Assembly (NCBI GenBank): GCA_003223645.1
Contig: QHVT01000003.1
Coordinates: forward strand, 186,001 to 250,000
Length of the DNA stretch: 64,000 bases
Direction of reading: 5' to 3'
Source of the DNA: Acidobacteriota bacterium
Lineage (GTDB): Bacteria > Acidobacteriota > Thermoanaerobaculia > Gp7-AA8
Part shown: piece by piece, positions 7,685 to 16,608 of the stretch
How the letters are laid out: the number at the start of each line of letters is the position of its first letter
How positions within the stretch are numbered: the stretch's first letter is position 1
The notes under the pieces: generated by a model
Told to the model about the DNA's origin: nothing
Database searches by the model: none
What the model saw: only the letters and a program-made list of their open reading frames with translations
Program-made: the position numbers and the translations under genes

Positions 7685-8562
7685 CGAACGTGCTCATCCT
7701 CTTCGCCGAAGACCGCGCCGCGCAGGGCCTCGCCGGCGCCGCGGAGCAACTCGGCGGAGAAACGCGCGCCATTCTCGTCGACGGCGATTATCAGATCGAA
7801 GAAACGCTCGACGCGCTCGTCGACGCGTGTCGCGGAGCGGACGTCATCCTCCTCGCGAACGACACATACAGCCAGGAAATCGCGCCGCGCCTCGCGCATC
7901 GGCTGGGGGGCGCGTGTGTGGGGGACGGGGTGGGCGTCGCGCGCGTGGACGGACGCGTGCGAGTCACGAGGCAGGTGTACGGGGGGAAGGCGCATGCGGT
8001 GGTGGAGGTGAGACGTTCACCCGCAGTGCTGTGGTTGCGCGCGCGCTCGTTCTCCGGTGGAGCGGCGGCCGCTTCGGCCGCCGAGCTCTCGCGAGATCCC
8101 GGCGCCCGAAGCGGGCGCCGCTCCACAAGAATCGTCGAACGCAACGTTTCCGCGCAAACGCATGCCCGCCTCGAAGACGCCCAGGTCATCATCTCCGGAG
8201 GCCGCGGCATCGGCGGGCCGGAGGGTTTCCGCGACGAGCTCGAGCCGCTCGCGAAAATGCTCGGCGCGCAGATGGCCGCTTCGCGTGCCGCGTGCGACGC
8301 GGGTTGGGTGCCGCCGACGTGGCAGGTGGGGCAGACGGGGAAGAAGGTCGCGCCGGAGTTGTACGTCGCGGTGGCGATCACCGGTGCGAGCCAGCACATG
8401 GCGGGGATCTCCGAGGCGAGAAATATCGTGGCGATCAACATCGATCCGGACGCGCCGATCTTCAAGCATGCGCGGTACGGCATCGTCGACGACTATCGAA
8501 AAGTGGTGCCGCTACTTCGCGAGAGGCTCACGAATCTCGGAAATCACGAGGGCAAAAGGTGA
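7681..8562 (+). CDS. etfA: Electron transfer flavoprotein subunit alpha
   Basis: EtfA carries the FAD that moves electrons from acyl-CoA dehydrogenases to the membrane oxidoreductase. The C-terminal FAD domain is clear: IISGGRGIGG, AASRAACDAGWVP, QVGQTGKKVAPELY and AITGASQHMAG. The N-terminal domain (MTNVLILFAEDRAAQGLAGA) is short. The 293 residues include an in-frame palindromic insertion (8057-8126) read as SGGAAAASAAELSRDPG and ARSGRRST, lying at the boundary between the N-terminal domain and the FAD domain. The last residues (NHEGKR) run into another palindrome. The ATGA overlap with etfB guarantees co-expression. Confidence 0.94.
   Translation: MTNVLILFAEDRAAQGLAGAAEQLGGETRAILVDGDYQIEETLDALVDACRGADVILLANDTYSQEIAPRLAHRLGGACVGDGVGVARVDGRVRVTRQVYGGKAHAVVEVRRSPAVLWLRARSFSGGAAAASAAELSRDPGARSGRRSTRIVERNVSAQTHARLEDAQVIISGGRGIGGPEGFRDELEPLAKMLGAQMAASRAACDAGWVPPTWQVGQTGKKVAPELYVAVAITGASQHMAGISEARNIVAINIDPDAPIFKHARYGIVDDYRKVVPLLRERLTNLGNHEGKR
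8057..8126. repeat. Palindromic repeat inserted in frame in etfA
   Basis: A 70-bp palindrome with outer arms gtggagcggcg and cgccgctccac and two inner hairpins (ggcggccgcttcggccgcc; ggcgcccgaagcgggcgcc). It encodes a small, Ala/Gly/Arg-rich stretch at the EtfA interdomain boundary, without stops. Confidence 0.75.
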
Positions 8563-8631
8563 AAGGCAAAAGGTCAAAGTGGAGCCTGCCGATGAACCAC
8601 TTTTACCTTTTCCCTTTTTCCTTTTACCCCC
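8550..8631. repeat. A/G-rich inverted repeat between etfA and the oxidoreductase gene
   Basis: The left arm ggcaaaaggtgaaaggcaaa continues to ...caaagtgg, and the right arm ccacttttaccttttccctt continues to ...cttttacccc; they pair imperfectly around a 14-nt loop. The left arm overlaps the etfA stop and the right arm ends 8 nt before the next ATG, so the hairpin could modulate translation of the downstream gene. Confidence 0.65.
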
Positions 8632-8638
8632 GGAAACG

Positions 8639-10603
8639 ATGAAAGAACCGACTCGCGAGATCTACTGGAACATCAGCCACATCTGGCTGATGTACGCCCT
8701 GCTCGTGCCGGCGATTGCGATCGGCGCGTGGGGGATCTGGCGTCGCGTGCAGCGTTGGCGTCGCGGCAAAGCGGATGCGTCGCGATTCGATCGTCCCACG
8801 TTGCGCATCAAACGACTTCTCGATCATTCACTCGCGCAACGGCGCAATCCGATCTTTCATCGCCTGCTGACGTGGGGCTTCATCGTCCTTACGATCGCGA
8901 CCATCATCGTCGCGCTCGACGCGGACTTCGGCACCGCGATCATGCGCGGCCGCTTCTATCTCTACTTTCAATCGTTGACAGTGGACGTCTTCGGCGCGTT
9001 CGTTCTCGTCGCGTGCATTGCGCTCGCCGCGCGTCGCCCGCGTTTCACTCCGCTGCTCGCCGCAATTTTCGTCATCGCGCTCACAGGCTTCCTCGTCGAA
9101 GCGTTGCGCATCGCCGCGACGCACGACCCGTGGGCTGCATGGTCTCCGTTCGGCAACCTCATCGCGAAAGTGGTGCCGGTCTCCGTCGTCGCGCATCGCA
9201 CGCTTTGGTGGACGCATCTCGCCATCACGTTCGCGTTTTTCGCGTGGCTGCCGTTCACGCAGTTGCGCCACATCATCACGTCGCCGCTCAATCTCTATAC
9301 GTCCAATCTCGCGCCGATTGGCGCGAACCTAAAGAGCGTCGACTTCGAACAGGAGCGGCTCGGCGTCGCGACCCTCGACGACTTCACGTGGAAAGACCGC
9401 CTCGACTTCGACGCCTGCACCGAATGCGGCAAATGCACGGACGCGTGTCCCGCGCACACGGTCGGGAAGATGCTCTCGCCGCGCGACATCATTATCGAGC
9501 TGCGCGACCGCGACGAAGGCAGCGCAGCGATCGCCGGGGCGGCAGCAGCACAGGCGCTGTGGGAGTGCACGACGTGCGCGGCGTGCGTCGAAGCGTGTCC
9601 GGTGTTCATCGAGCAGATGCCGAAGATCGTCGACATGCGGCGGCATCTCGTCATGGACGAAGCCGACTTTCCGGACGGGATGCAGTCCGCCGTGATGTCG
9701 TTGGAGAAACGCGGACATCCGTTCACAGGCACGCAGGCCACGCGCGTCGACTGGACGCAGGGACTCGACGTGCAGCACGTCAGCGCGGCGAAGGATGCGG
9801 ACGTGTTGTTCTGGGTCGGCTGCGGCGGCGCGCTGATCGAGCGCAATCAGAAAGTGATTCGCGCGACCGCGCAGCTCATGCAGAAGGCGAACGTGAAGTT
9901 CGCGATCCTCGGCCGCGACGAGAAATGCTCCGGCGATCCCGCGCGCCGCATCGGCAACGAGTTTCTCTTCGAGATGCTGGCGAAGGACAACCTCGCGAAC
10001 TTCACGAAGCACAACGTCCGCAAAGTCGTCACGCCCTGCCCGCACTGCTTCAACACCTTCAAGAACGAGTACCCGCGCTACGGCGCGACGTTCGAAGTGC
10101 AGCACCACAGCGAATTTCTCGAACAGCTCGTCGATGAAGGAAAGCTCGCGCCCGCGCGCGAAGACGGAGTCACGTTCCACGATCCCTGCTACCTCGGCCG
10201 GCAAAACGGCGTGTACGACGCGCCGCGCAAAGTCGCCAACGCGACGATCGAGATGGAGCGCAGCCGCAACAAGTCGTTCTGTTGCGGCGGCGGAGGCGGC
10301 ATGAGCTTCGTCGACGAGCCGTCGGACCAGCGCGTGAATCAGGAGCGCGCGAACGAAGCCGTTGCGACCGGCGCAAAGACGCTCGCCGTCAGCTGCCCCT
10401 TCTGCATGTCGATGATGGAAGACGGCGTGCGCGGCCGGATGCGCGTGCAGGACATCTCCGAAGTGCTGTGGGCGTCGCAACAGCCTGTCATCCCGAGCGT
10501 AGCGAGGGACCTGGGCGGGAGGGGCGCGATGAACGTGCCGCGCAGCCCCACCCGCCCAGGTCCCTCGCTCACGCTCGGGATGACAGAGGGGGAGCAGAAC
10601 TGA
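8639..10603 (+). CDS. EMO/FadF-type EtfAB:quinone oxidoreductase (heme b, Fe-S, CCG domains)
   Basis: A membrane oxidoreductase predicted to take electrons from EtfAB and reduce (mena)quinone. Six hydrophobic segments lie in residues 1-215, with histidines suited to heme b. Two [4Fe-4S] ferredoxin motifs follow (Cys 260/263/266/270 and 310/313/316/320), then two CCG-type cysteine domains (CPHCFNTF and CCGGGGG) as in heterodisulfide-reductase subunits. This matches FadF of Syntrophomonas and the EMO protein of Geobacter/Syntrophus. Its place immediately after etfBA supports the assignment. The final residues (QPVIPSVARDL to TEGEQN) are encoded by a palindromic repeat, so this C-terminal tail is acquired and probably dispensable. 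Confidence 0.9.
   Translation: MKEPTREIYWNISHIWLMYALLVPAIAIGAWGIWRRVQRWRRGKADASRFDRPTLRIKRLLDHSLAQRRNPIFHRLLTWGFIVLTIATIIVALDADFGTAIMRGRFYLYFQSLTVDVFGAFVLVACIALAARRPRFTPLLAAIFVIALTGFLVEALRIAATHDPWAAWSPFGNLIAKVVPVSVVAHRTLWWTHLAITFAFFAWLPFTQLRHIITSPLNLYTSNLAPIGANLKSVDFEQERLGVATLDDFTWKDRLDFDACTECGKCTDACPAHTVGKMLSPRDIIIELRDRDEGSAAIAGAAAAQALWECTTCAACVEACPVFIEQMPKIVDMRRHLVMDEADFPDGMQSAVMSLEKRGHPFTGTQATRVDWTQGLDVQHVSAAKDADVLFWVGCGGALIERNQKVIRATAQLMQKANVKFAILGRDEKCSGDPARRIGNEFLFEMLAKDNLANFTKHNVRKVVTPCPHCFNTFKNEYPRYGATFEVQHHSEFLEQLVDEGKLAPAREDGVTFHDPCYLGRQNGVYDAPRKVANATIEMERSRNKSFCCGGGGGMSFVDEPSDQRVNQERANEAVATGAKTLAVSCPFCMSMMEDGVRGRMRVQDISEVLWASQQPVIPSVARDLGGRGAMNVPRSPTRPGPSLTLGMTEGEQN
10486..10585. 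repeat. GTCATCCCGAGCG palindrome forming the 3' end of the oxidoreductase gene
   Basis: A 100-bp palindrome with outer arms tgtcatcccgagcg and cgctcgggatgaca and inner arms gagggacctgggcgg and ccgcccaggtccctc. Sister copies lie at 15730-15826 and 23361-23463. Here it supplies about 33 codons before the stop codon. Confidence 0.85.
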
Positions 10604-10604
10604 C

Positions 10605-11732
10605 ATGGACCTCAATCTCACGCCCGACGAACAAAGCTTCCGCGACGAGTTCCGCGCGTGGCTGCAGGAGAACGTGTTCGAAGCGAAGACGGTCGATGAG
10701 CTGAAGCGCTGGCAGCGCACGCTCTTCGAAGGGGGATGGGCGGGGATCTCGTGGCCGAAGCAGTACGGCGGACGCGGCGCGACGCTGATGCAGCAGGCCG
10801 TCTTCCAGGAGGAGCTCGCGCTCGCCGACGCACCGCAGCTCATCGGCGTCATCGGACTCTCGCTCGTCGGACCGACGATCATCGCGATGGGGACGGACGA
10901 GCAGAAAGCGCGGCACCTGTCAAAGATTCTCTCCGGTGAAGAGATCTGGTGTCAGGGCTTTTCCGAGCCGAACGCCGGAAGTGATCTCGCTTCACTCGGC
11001 ACGCGCGCGCTGAAAGACGGCGACGGCTTCATCGTCAGCGGACAGAAAACCTGGACGAGCTTCGCGCACATCGCCGACTGGTGCCTGCTGCTCGTGCGCA
11101 CCGACTTCGAGGCGCCGAAGCACAAAGGCATCACCTGCCTGCTCGCCGACATGCACGCGCCCGGCGTCACCGTCCGTCCGCTGCGCATGATGTCAGGCGA
11201 CGCCGGATTCAACGAAGTCTTCTTCGAAAACGTCCGCATTCCCTCATCGCAAGTGCTCGGCAAAGTGAACGAAGGGTGGACGACCGCCATCGCTGCGCTG
11301 ATGAACGAGCGCGCGAACCTCGGCACGGGCGTGCAGGTCCTCTTCCGCCGCAATCTCAACGCGCTCATCGCGCGTGCGCGCTCGATGAATCGCAGCGCCG
11401 ATCCAATCGTGCGGCAGAAGCTCGCGCAGGCGTATCTCGAGCTCGAGATTCTGCGCATGAATACGAATCGCGCGCTCACTTCTCTCAGTAAAAGCGGCGT
11501 GCCGGGGCCGGAAGGCTCGACGCTGAAACTCTACTGGAGCGAGATGAACCAGCGCACGCAACAAATCGCGCAGGAAGTGCTCGGACAACACGCGCAGCTC
11601 TCCGACTTCGACAACGGCATGTGGCAATACAGCTATCTCCGCGCGCGCGGCAACACCATCGAGGCCGGAACGAGCGAGATCCAGCGAAACATCATCGCCG
11701 AGCGCGTACTCGGGTTACCGAAGAGTTACTGA
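10605..11732 (+). CDS. Acyl-CoA dehydrogenase
   Basis: A 375-residue acyl-CoA dehydrogenase. It has WCQGFSEPNAGSDLASL (FAD/substrate loop), VSGQKTWTS and the C-terminal IEAGTSEIQRNIIAERVLGLP motif. It starts 1 nt after the oxidoreductase stop. The next gene is a second, shorter dehydrogenase one base downstream; such adjacent unequal pairs form alpha2-beta2 heterotetramers in sterol side-chain degradation (ChsE/FadE types), with one subunit supplying most of the FAD site. It should feed electrons to the EtfAB and EMO proteins encoded just upstream. Confidence 0.9.
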   Translation: MDLNLTPDEQSFRDEFRAWLQENVFEAKTVDELKRWQRTLFEGGWAGISWPKQYGGRGATLMQQAVFQEELALADAPQLIGVIGLSLVGPTIIAMGTDEQKARHLSKILSGEEIWCQGFSEPNAGSDLASLGTRALKDGDGFIVSGQKTWTSFAHIADWCLLLVRTDFEAPKHKGITCLLADMHAPGVTVRPLRMMSGDAGFNEVFFENVRIPSSQVLGKVNEGWTTAIAALMNERANLGTGVQVLFRRNLNALIARARSMNRSADPIVRQKLAQAYLELEILRMNTNRALTSLSKSGVPGPEGSTLKLYWSEMNQRTQQIAQEVLGQHAQLSDFDNGMWQYSYLRARGNTIEAGTSEIQRNIIAERVLGLPKSY

Positions 11733-11733
11733 C

Positions 11734-12765
11734 ATGGACTTCGATCTCAGCAAGCCGCAGAAACTTCTCAAGCAGAGCGCGCGTGATTTCCTCTCGCGCG
11801 AATGCAAGCCCGAGCGCGTGCGCGCGGCGATGGCGACCGACACGGCCGACGATCGCGCGCTCTTCACCGCCGCCGCGGATCAGGGATGGACATCGCTCAT
11901 CATTCCCGAAACGTACGGCGGACTCGGACTCGGCGTCGTCGACCTCGCGGTCGTCGCGGAAGAGATGGGACGCGCATGCATGCCGGGCCCGCTCTTCGCG
12001 ACGATCTTCGCGTCCGCCGCAATCGTGCACGCGGGAACGGAAGAGCAAAAACGAAAATGGCTCGAGCCGATCGCGGCGGGAGAGATGCGCGCGACGGTCG
12101 CACTGTCGAATGAATTCGTGCTCGATGCCGGAGTCGCGGATCTGGTTCTGCGTTTCACGGATGACGGGATCGAGGAAGTGGAAGGCGCGACGTTCGAGCG
12201 CACGCCCGCGATCGATGAGACGCGGAAACTCTATCGAGTGGACGACAGACAATCTTGTCTGTCCGAGGGCAGGCAGGATTGCCTGTCCTCCACCATCGAC
12301 ATCGCCGCCGTCGCGCTTTGCGCGGAAATGGTCGGCGGGATGCAGTGGATCCTCGACACGACCGTCGCCTACGCGAAAACGCGCCAGCAGTTCGGCCGCG
12401 CGATCGGATCGTTCCAGGCCGTGCAGCATCTCTGCGCCGATATGCTGCTGATGACCGAGAGCGCGCGCTCGGCCACGTACAACGCCGCGTGGGAAATGAC
12501 GCCGCTGGCGGTGTCGATCGCGAAGGCGTATTGCTCCGATGCGTACCGCGAAGCCGCGAATCGCGGCATCCAGGTACATGGCGGCATCGGCTTCACCTGG
12601 GAACACGACCTCCACCTTTATTTTCGACGCGCCAAGGCATCCGAGACTATGTTCGGCGACGCGACGTTCCATCGGGAGCGCATCGCGTCGCTCGTTATCG
12701 ACCGGCAATCAAGTGCGGCGGAGCGCTCCGCCGAAATGTTGGCCCGTTCTTCTTCATCTAAATAG
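11734..12765 (+). CDS. Acyl-CoA dehydrogenase, second subunit type
   Basis: A 343-residue acyl-CoA dehydrogenase homologue that starts 1 nt after its neighbour stops. It has the N-terminal YGGLGLGVVDLAVVAEEMG segment and the C-terminal helical domain with VHGGIGFTWEHDLHLYFRRA. It lacks the SEPxxGSD loop and the GTSEIQ motif, so it may be the non-catalytic or half-site partner of a heteromer. A palindromic repeat (12238-12293) is read in frame as VDDRQSCLSEGRQDCLSST in a variable loop. The stop codon runs into the ribosome binding site of the TonB receptor gene. Confidence 0.87.
   Translation: MDFDLSKPQKLLKQSARDFLSRECKPERVRAAMATDTADDRALFTAAADQGWTSLIIPETYGGLGLGVVDLAVVAEEMGRACMPGPLFATIFASAAIVHAGTEEQKRKWLEPIAAGEMRATVALSNEFVLDAGVADLVLRFTDDGIEEVEGATFERTPAIDETRKLYRVDDRQSCLSEGRQDCLSSTIDIAAVALCAEMVGGMQWILDTTVAYAKTRQQFGRAIGSFQAVQHLCADMLLMTESARSATYNAAWEMTPLAVSIAKAYCSDAYREAANRGIQVHGGIGFTWEHDLHLYFRRAKASETMFGDATFHRERIASLVIDRQSSAAERSAEMLARSSSSK
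12238..12293. repeat. Palindrome in frame in the second acyl-CoA dehydrogenase
   Basis: A 56-bp palindrome (gtggacgacagacaatc to gattgcctgtcctccac). A second copy at 41130-41183 lies in frame in an unrelated gene. Both are read in the same frame and direction (DRQSCLS in each). Confidence 0.8.
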
Positions 12766-12774
12766 GAGGCAGCA

Positions 12775-15720
12775 ATGAAACGCACGGCAATCCTGGTCCT
12801 TATCCTGTTGATGTTGCCCGTCGTCGCGTTCGCGCAGGCGCGACTCACGGGCTCCGACCTCGGCGGCACGGTCCGCGACGACAGCGGCGGCGTGCTTCCC
12901 GGCGTCACGGTGACGGCGACGAACACCGCCACGAATCAAGCGCGCTCGGCGGTATCGGACAGCTCCGGCAATTACTACATCGCCGCACTTTCCTCCGGCG
13001 TATACAACATCGTCGCGGAGCTGAGCGGATTCGCGCCGCAGACGCACAACGCCGTGCGATTGCAGATCGGCCAGCGCGTGAATCTCGACTTCGCGATGCG
13101 TCCCGGCACGACGGAGTCGATCGTCGTGACCGCGGCGGCGCCGGTCGTAGACACGACACAAGCGGATGTGTCGAGCGTCGTGTCGCAGGAGCAGATCGAC
13201 AACCTGCCGACGAACGGCCGCAACTTCCTCAGCTTCACCGTGCTCACGCCCGGCGTGACCACCGACCGCACGCCGCAGCAGGGCGCGTCCGCGACCTCCG
13301 GCCTCTCATTCGGCGGACAGCGCGCGCGCTCGAACAACATCATGGTCGACGGCGTCGACAACAACGACCCGATCGTCGGAGCGGTGCGCGCGACGTTCAG
13401 CCAGGAAGCGGTGCAGGAGTTCCAGGTGCTGACGAATTCCTACTCCGCGGAATTCGGAAAAGCGTCGGGCGGCGTGGTCAACATCATCACGCGCTCCGGA
13501 ACGAACAATCCCGGCGGCAACGTCTTCTACTTCCTGCGCAACGACAACCTGAATACGAAGTCGGTGTTCGAGAAAGCGCAGAGTCGCGACAAGGCGCCGT
13601 TCGATCAGAAGCAGTACGGCGTCACGTTCGGCGGACCGCTCGTGCGCGACCGCACGTTCTACTTCCTTTCCGGCGAAAAGCTCTCTGTCGATACGAACAA
13701 CTTTGTGAATATCGATCCGACGGCAGTCACGCTGCTCAACGCCGCCGGCTTCCCGGTCGCAGACGGCAACGTGCCGTACGAGGTCAGGACCGACGAGTAC
13801 CTGGCAAAGCTCGATCATCAGTGGACGTCGAACCGCAACCTCTCCGCGCGCTTCAGCTACGCGAAGATCCTGAACGAGAACATCGAGCCGTTCGGCGGCA
13901 TCGTCGCGCGCAGTCGCGGCGCACTGCAGGATCGCAAGGATTGGGCGCTGGCGTTGTCGGAGTCCGACATCTACTCCGCGCGCTGGATCAACGAGCTGCG
14001 CGCGCAGTACGCGTCGGAGGACCAGCTCATCAGCTCACTCGATCCGAACTGCAGCGGCAAGTGCGACACGTTCTTCGAAGGCGGTCCGACCGTCGAGATC
14101 ACCGGCGTCGCCAGCGTCGGCCGCCAGCGCTTCACACCGCAGCCGCGCGAGAATGTGCGCTATCAATTGAAGGACACGATCAACTTCGCCGGCACGCATC
14201 ATTTCGCGAAGGCCGGCGTCGACTGGAACTACATCAAGACCAAAAAGACGGCGCTGCCGCTGCACTTCGGCGGCCGCTACATCTTCTCCGCGCTCCCCGC
14301 CATCCCCGCCCTCGGCATCCCGGCGCCGATCAGCGCGCTGCAGGCCTTCGCGGCCGGCATTCCCGCCGCGTACGTGCAGGGCTACGGCACGAGCGGCGAC
14401 TCGTACGAAGATCCCGACATCGCGCTCTTCGTGCAGGACGACTGGACGATCAACGAGCACTGGATGCTGAAAGGCGGACTTCGGTATCAGCGCCAGTGGC
14501 AATACGACATCGACTACAGCGTGTCGAAGCCGGGCGGTGGAGCGTACACGTACCAGATTCCCGACGACACCAACAACATCGGACCGCGCCTCGCCGTCGT
14601 CTACGATCCGCTCGGCAACGGACGCTCGTCCGTGCACGCGTCGTACGGCATGTTCTACGACAACGTGATCATCGCGAATGCGCAGATCGGCAACGGCATC
14701 AACGGCACCGACCTCCGCACGCTCGTCCTTCGCTTCCCGAACTCGATCGCGCCGTGGCGCGCGCCGGGTCACAAGATTGCGGAGCCGACGACGCCGTACC
14801 CGAGTCTCGAGATCTCGCCCGATCCCGGACTCCAGACCGGCTACTCGAATCAGGGCGCGCTCGGCTATGACCGCATGCTCGGCGCCAACATGGCGATCTC
14901 GTTCGACGCGCTCTACGTGCGCGGACATCACCAGCTCGGCACCATTGATTACAACCCGATCGTTCCGTCCCTCGGCGCCGGCCGCCGTCCGAATGACGTC
15001 AACGGCGTCGCCGGAACATCCGCGTCGATCCTGCAGTACACGTCGTTCGGCGAGACGCGCTATCGCGGCCTCACGCTGACGCTGAACCGCAGGCTCGCCA
15101 ACAACTATCAGTTCCTCGTCTCGTACACGCTCTCGAAAGCGGAAGACAACTCGACTGATTTTCAGAGCGCGTTCATTCCGCAGGAAAACGGACGTGGACG
15201 CGATCTGAACAATCCGACCGGACTCCCGATCGGATTCAATCCGCATTCCGAGTGGGGACCGGCGACGCATGACCAGCGCCACCGCCTCGTCGTCAGCGGC
15301 ATGTACCAGTTCCCCCTCGGCATCAACTTCTCGACGATCATCACCGCGGCGTCGGGCCGTCCGTACACGCCGCTCGCCGGCGCGGACGTCAACGGCGACG
15401 GCGACGGCGGCGCGTTCCCGAGCGATCGCGCGCGCACCGATCCGAACAACGCCGCGACGACCGTCGGCCGCAACAGCGAGACGATGAAGAACCAGGTCGT
15501 CGTCGACGCGCGTTTGTCGAAGCGATTCTCCTTCGGCAGCGGGATGGCGTTCGAAGCGATCATCGACGCGTTCAATCTCCTCGACCGCACGAACTACACG
15601 GAGATCAACAACATCTTCGGCCGCGGCGCGTTCCCGAGCGCCCCGCTGCCGACGTACGGCGTCTACGAACAGGCGCTGCCGGGCCGGCAGATCCAGCTCG
15701 GCGCGAAGTTGTCGTTCTGA
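12775..15720 (+). CDS. TonB-dependent receptor, Oar-like, with carboxypeptidase-regulatory-like domain
   Basis: An outer-membrane transporter of 981 residues. The signal peptide is MKRTAILVLILLMLPVVAFAQA. Residues about 30-110 form a carboxypeptidase-regulatory-like beta domain (GTVRDDSGGVLPGVTVTATN), followed by the plug (VVSQEQIDNLPTNGRNFL; GGQRARSNNIMVDGVDNND) and a long beta-barrel ending in a C-terminal aromatic residue (GAKLSF). An AGGAGG Shine-Dalgarno sequence lies 5 nt before the ATG. This receptor type is expanded in Acidobacteriota. Its position inside a beta-oxidation operon suggests uptake of a hydrophobic or aromatic acid, though ligand specificity cannot be read. Confidence 0.92.
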   Translation: MKRTAILVLILLMLPVVAFAQARLTGSDLGGTVRDDSGGVLPGVTVTATNTATNQARSAVSDSSGNYYIAALSSGVYNIVAELSGFAPQTHNAVRLQIGQRVNLDFAMRPGTTESIVVTAAAPVVDTTQADVSSVVSQEQIDNLPTNGRNFLSFTVLTPGVTTDRTPQQGASATSGLSFGGQRARSNNIMVDGVDNNDPIVGAVRATFSQEAVQEFQVLTNSYSAEFGKASGGVVNIITRSGTNNPGGNVFYFLRNDNLNTKSVFEKAQSRDKAPFDQKQYGVTFGGPLVRDRTFYFLSGEKLSVDTNNFVNIDPTAVTLLNAAGFPVADGNVPYEVRTDEYLAKLDHQWTSNRNLSARFSYAKILNENIEPFGGIVARSRGALQDRKDWALALSESDIYSARWINELRAQYASEDQLISSLDPNCSGKCDTFFEGGPTVEITGVASVGRQRFTPQPRENVRYQLKDTINFAGTHHFAKAGVDWNYIKTKKTALPLHFGGRYIFSALPAIPALGIPAPISALQAFAAGIPAAYVQGYGTSGDSYEDPDIALFVQDDWTINEHWMLKGGLRYQRQWQYDIDYSVSKPGGGAYTYQIPDDTNNIGPRLAVVYDPLGNGRSSVHASYGMFYDNVIIANAQIGNGINGTDLRTLVLRFPNSIAPWRAPGHKIAEPTTPYPSLEISPDPGLQTGYSNQGALGYDRMLGANMAISFDALYVRGHHQLGTIDYNPIVPSLGAGRRPNDVNGVAGTSASILQYTSFGETRYRGLTLTLNRRLANNYQFLVSYTLSKAEDNSTDFQSAFIPQENGRGRDLNNPTGLPIGFNPHSEWGPATHDQRHRLVVSGMYQFPLGINFSTIITAASGRPYTPLAGADVNGDGDGGAFPSDRARTDPNNAATTVGRNSETMKNQVVVDARLSKRFSFGSGMAFEAIIDAFNLLDRTNYTEINNIFGRGAFPSAPLPTYGVYEQALPGRQIQLGAKLSF

Positions 15721-15729
15721 TGTGAGCGT

Positions 15730-15826
15730 GTCATCCCGAGCGGGAGCGAGGGACCTGGGTGGGCGGGGCTGCGAGGCGTTTGCCACGCGCACCACCCGCC
15801 CAGGTCCCTCGCTACGCTCGGGATGA
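15730..15826. repeat. GTCATCCCGAGCG palindrome between TonB receptor and SDR genes
   Basis: A 97-bp copy of the family also seen at 10486 and 23361, with outer arms gtcatcccgagcg and cgctcgggatgac. It begins 9 nt after the receptor stop and ends 11 nt before the SDR start. Confidence 0.85.
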
Positions 15827-15837
15827 CGCAAGGAGTT

Positions 15838-16608
15838 ATGCAAGTCCAGCAACTCTTCGACCTGACCGGCCGCGCAGCCATCGTCACCGGTGGCTCGCGC
15901 GGCCTCGGATTCGAGATGGCCGAGGCGCTCGCGGAGGCGGGAGCGGACTTGATGTTGTGCGCGCGGCGCGAGCAGTGGCTCACGCCCGCGCTCGACGAAT
16001 TTCGCGGGCGCGGATTTCGCGTCGAGGGAAAAGTCTGCGACGTTGCGGATCAGGCGCAGGTGCAGGATGTCGTCGACGCGACGATGTCCGCGTTCGGACG
16101 CGTCGACATCCTCGTCAACAACGCCGGCATCTCGTGGGGCGAGCGTCCCGAATCGATGGCGCTCGACAAGTTTCAGAAAGTACTCGATACGAATCTCACC
16201 GGCGCGTTTCTGTTTTCGCAGGCCGCAGGCCGCGAGATGTTGAAAGCGAAGCGCGGCGTGATCATCAACATCGCGTCCGTCGCGGGTCTTCGCTCCTCGA
16301 CGCACGGACCGCACTACGTCGGCTACGTTGCGAGCAAAGCCGCGCTGATGGGACTCACGCGCGAGCTCGCCGCGACGTGGGGACGCGACGGCATTCGTGT
16401 GAATGCGATCGCGCCCGGCTTCTTTCATTCGCGTCTCGCCGATCCCGTCATTCAATTTGCCGAGCCGGAAATTCAGCGGCGCAATCCGATCCCTCGCGTC
16501 GGCGCGGCCGGTGAGCTGAAAGGCGTCGCCGTCTTTCTCGCGTCCGACGCGTCGAGCTACATCACCGGACAAACGATCATCGTCGATGGAGGTGGAACGA
16601 TTGTCTGA
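15838..16608 (+). CDS. Short-chain dehydrogenase/reductase
   Basis: A 256-residue NAD(P)-dependent SDR. It has the cofactor motif TGGSRGLG, NNAG, the catalytic Ser (IASVAG) and YVASK (Tyr/Lys), and ends YITGQTIIVDGGGTIV. The family oxidises 3-hydroxyacyl or other secondary alcohols; within this beta-oxidation operon a hydroxyacyl-CoA or acyl-side-chain alcohol is likely. I chose the ATG at 15838 (MQVQQLFDLTGRAAIVTGG); an in-frame ATG at 15823 is formed by the tail of the palindromic repeat and adds five unlikely residues. AGGAG precedes the start at only 2 nt. The 3' end overlaps the ligase gene. Confidence 0.9.
   Translation: MQVQQLFDLTGRAAIVTGGSRGLGFEMAEALAEAGADLMLCARREQWLTPALDEFRGRGFRVEGKVCDVADQAQVQDVVDATMSAFGRVDILVNNAGISWGERPESMALDKFQKVLDTNLTGAFLFSQAAGREMLKAKRGVIINIASVAGLRSSTHGPHYVGYVASKAALMGLTRELAATWGRDGIRVNAIAPGFFHSRLADPVIQFAEPEIQRRNPIPRVGAAGELKGVAVFLASDASSYITGQTIIVDGGGTIV

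Noticed and set aside
10486-10585. Insertion sequence ends or integron attC sites
   Set aside because: No transposase or integrase gene, no target duplications seen and no attC core sites; the elements are simple palindromes.
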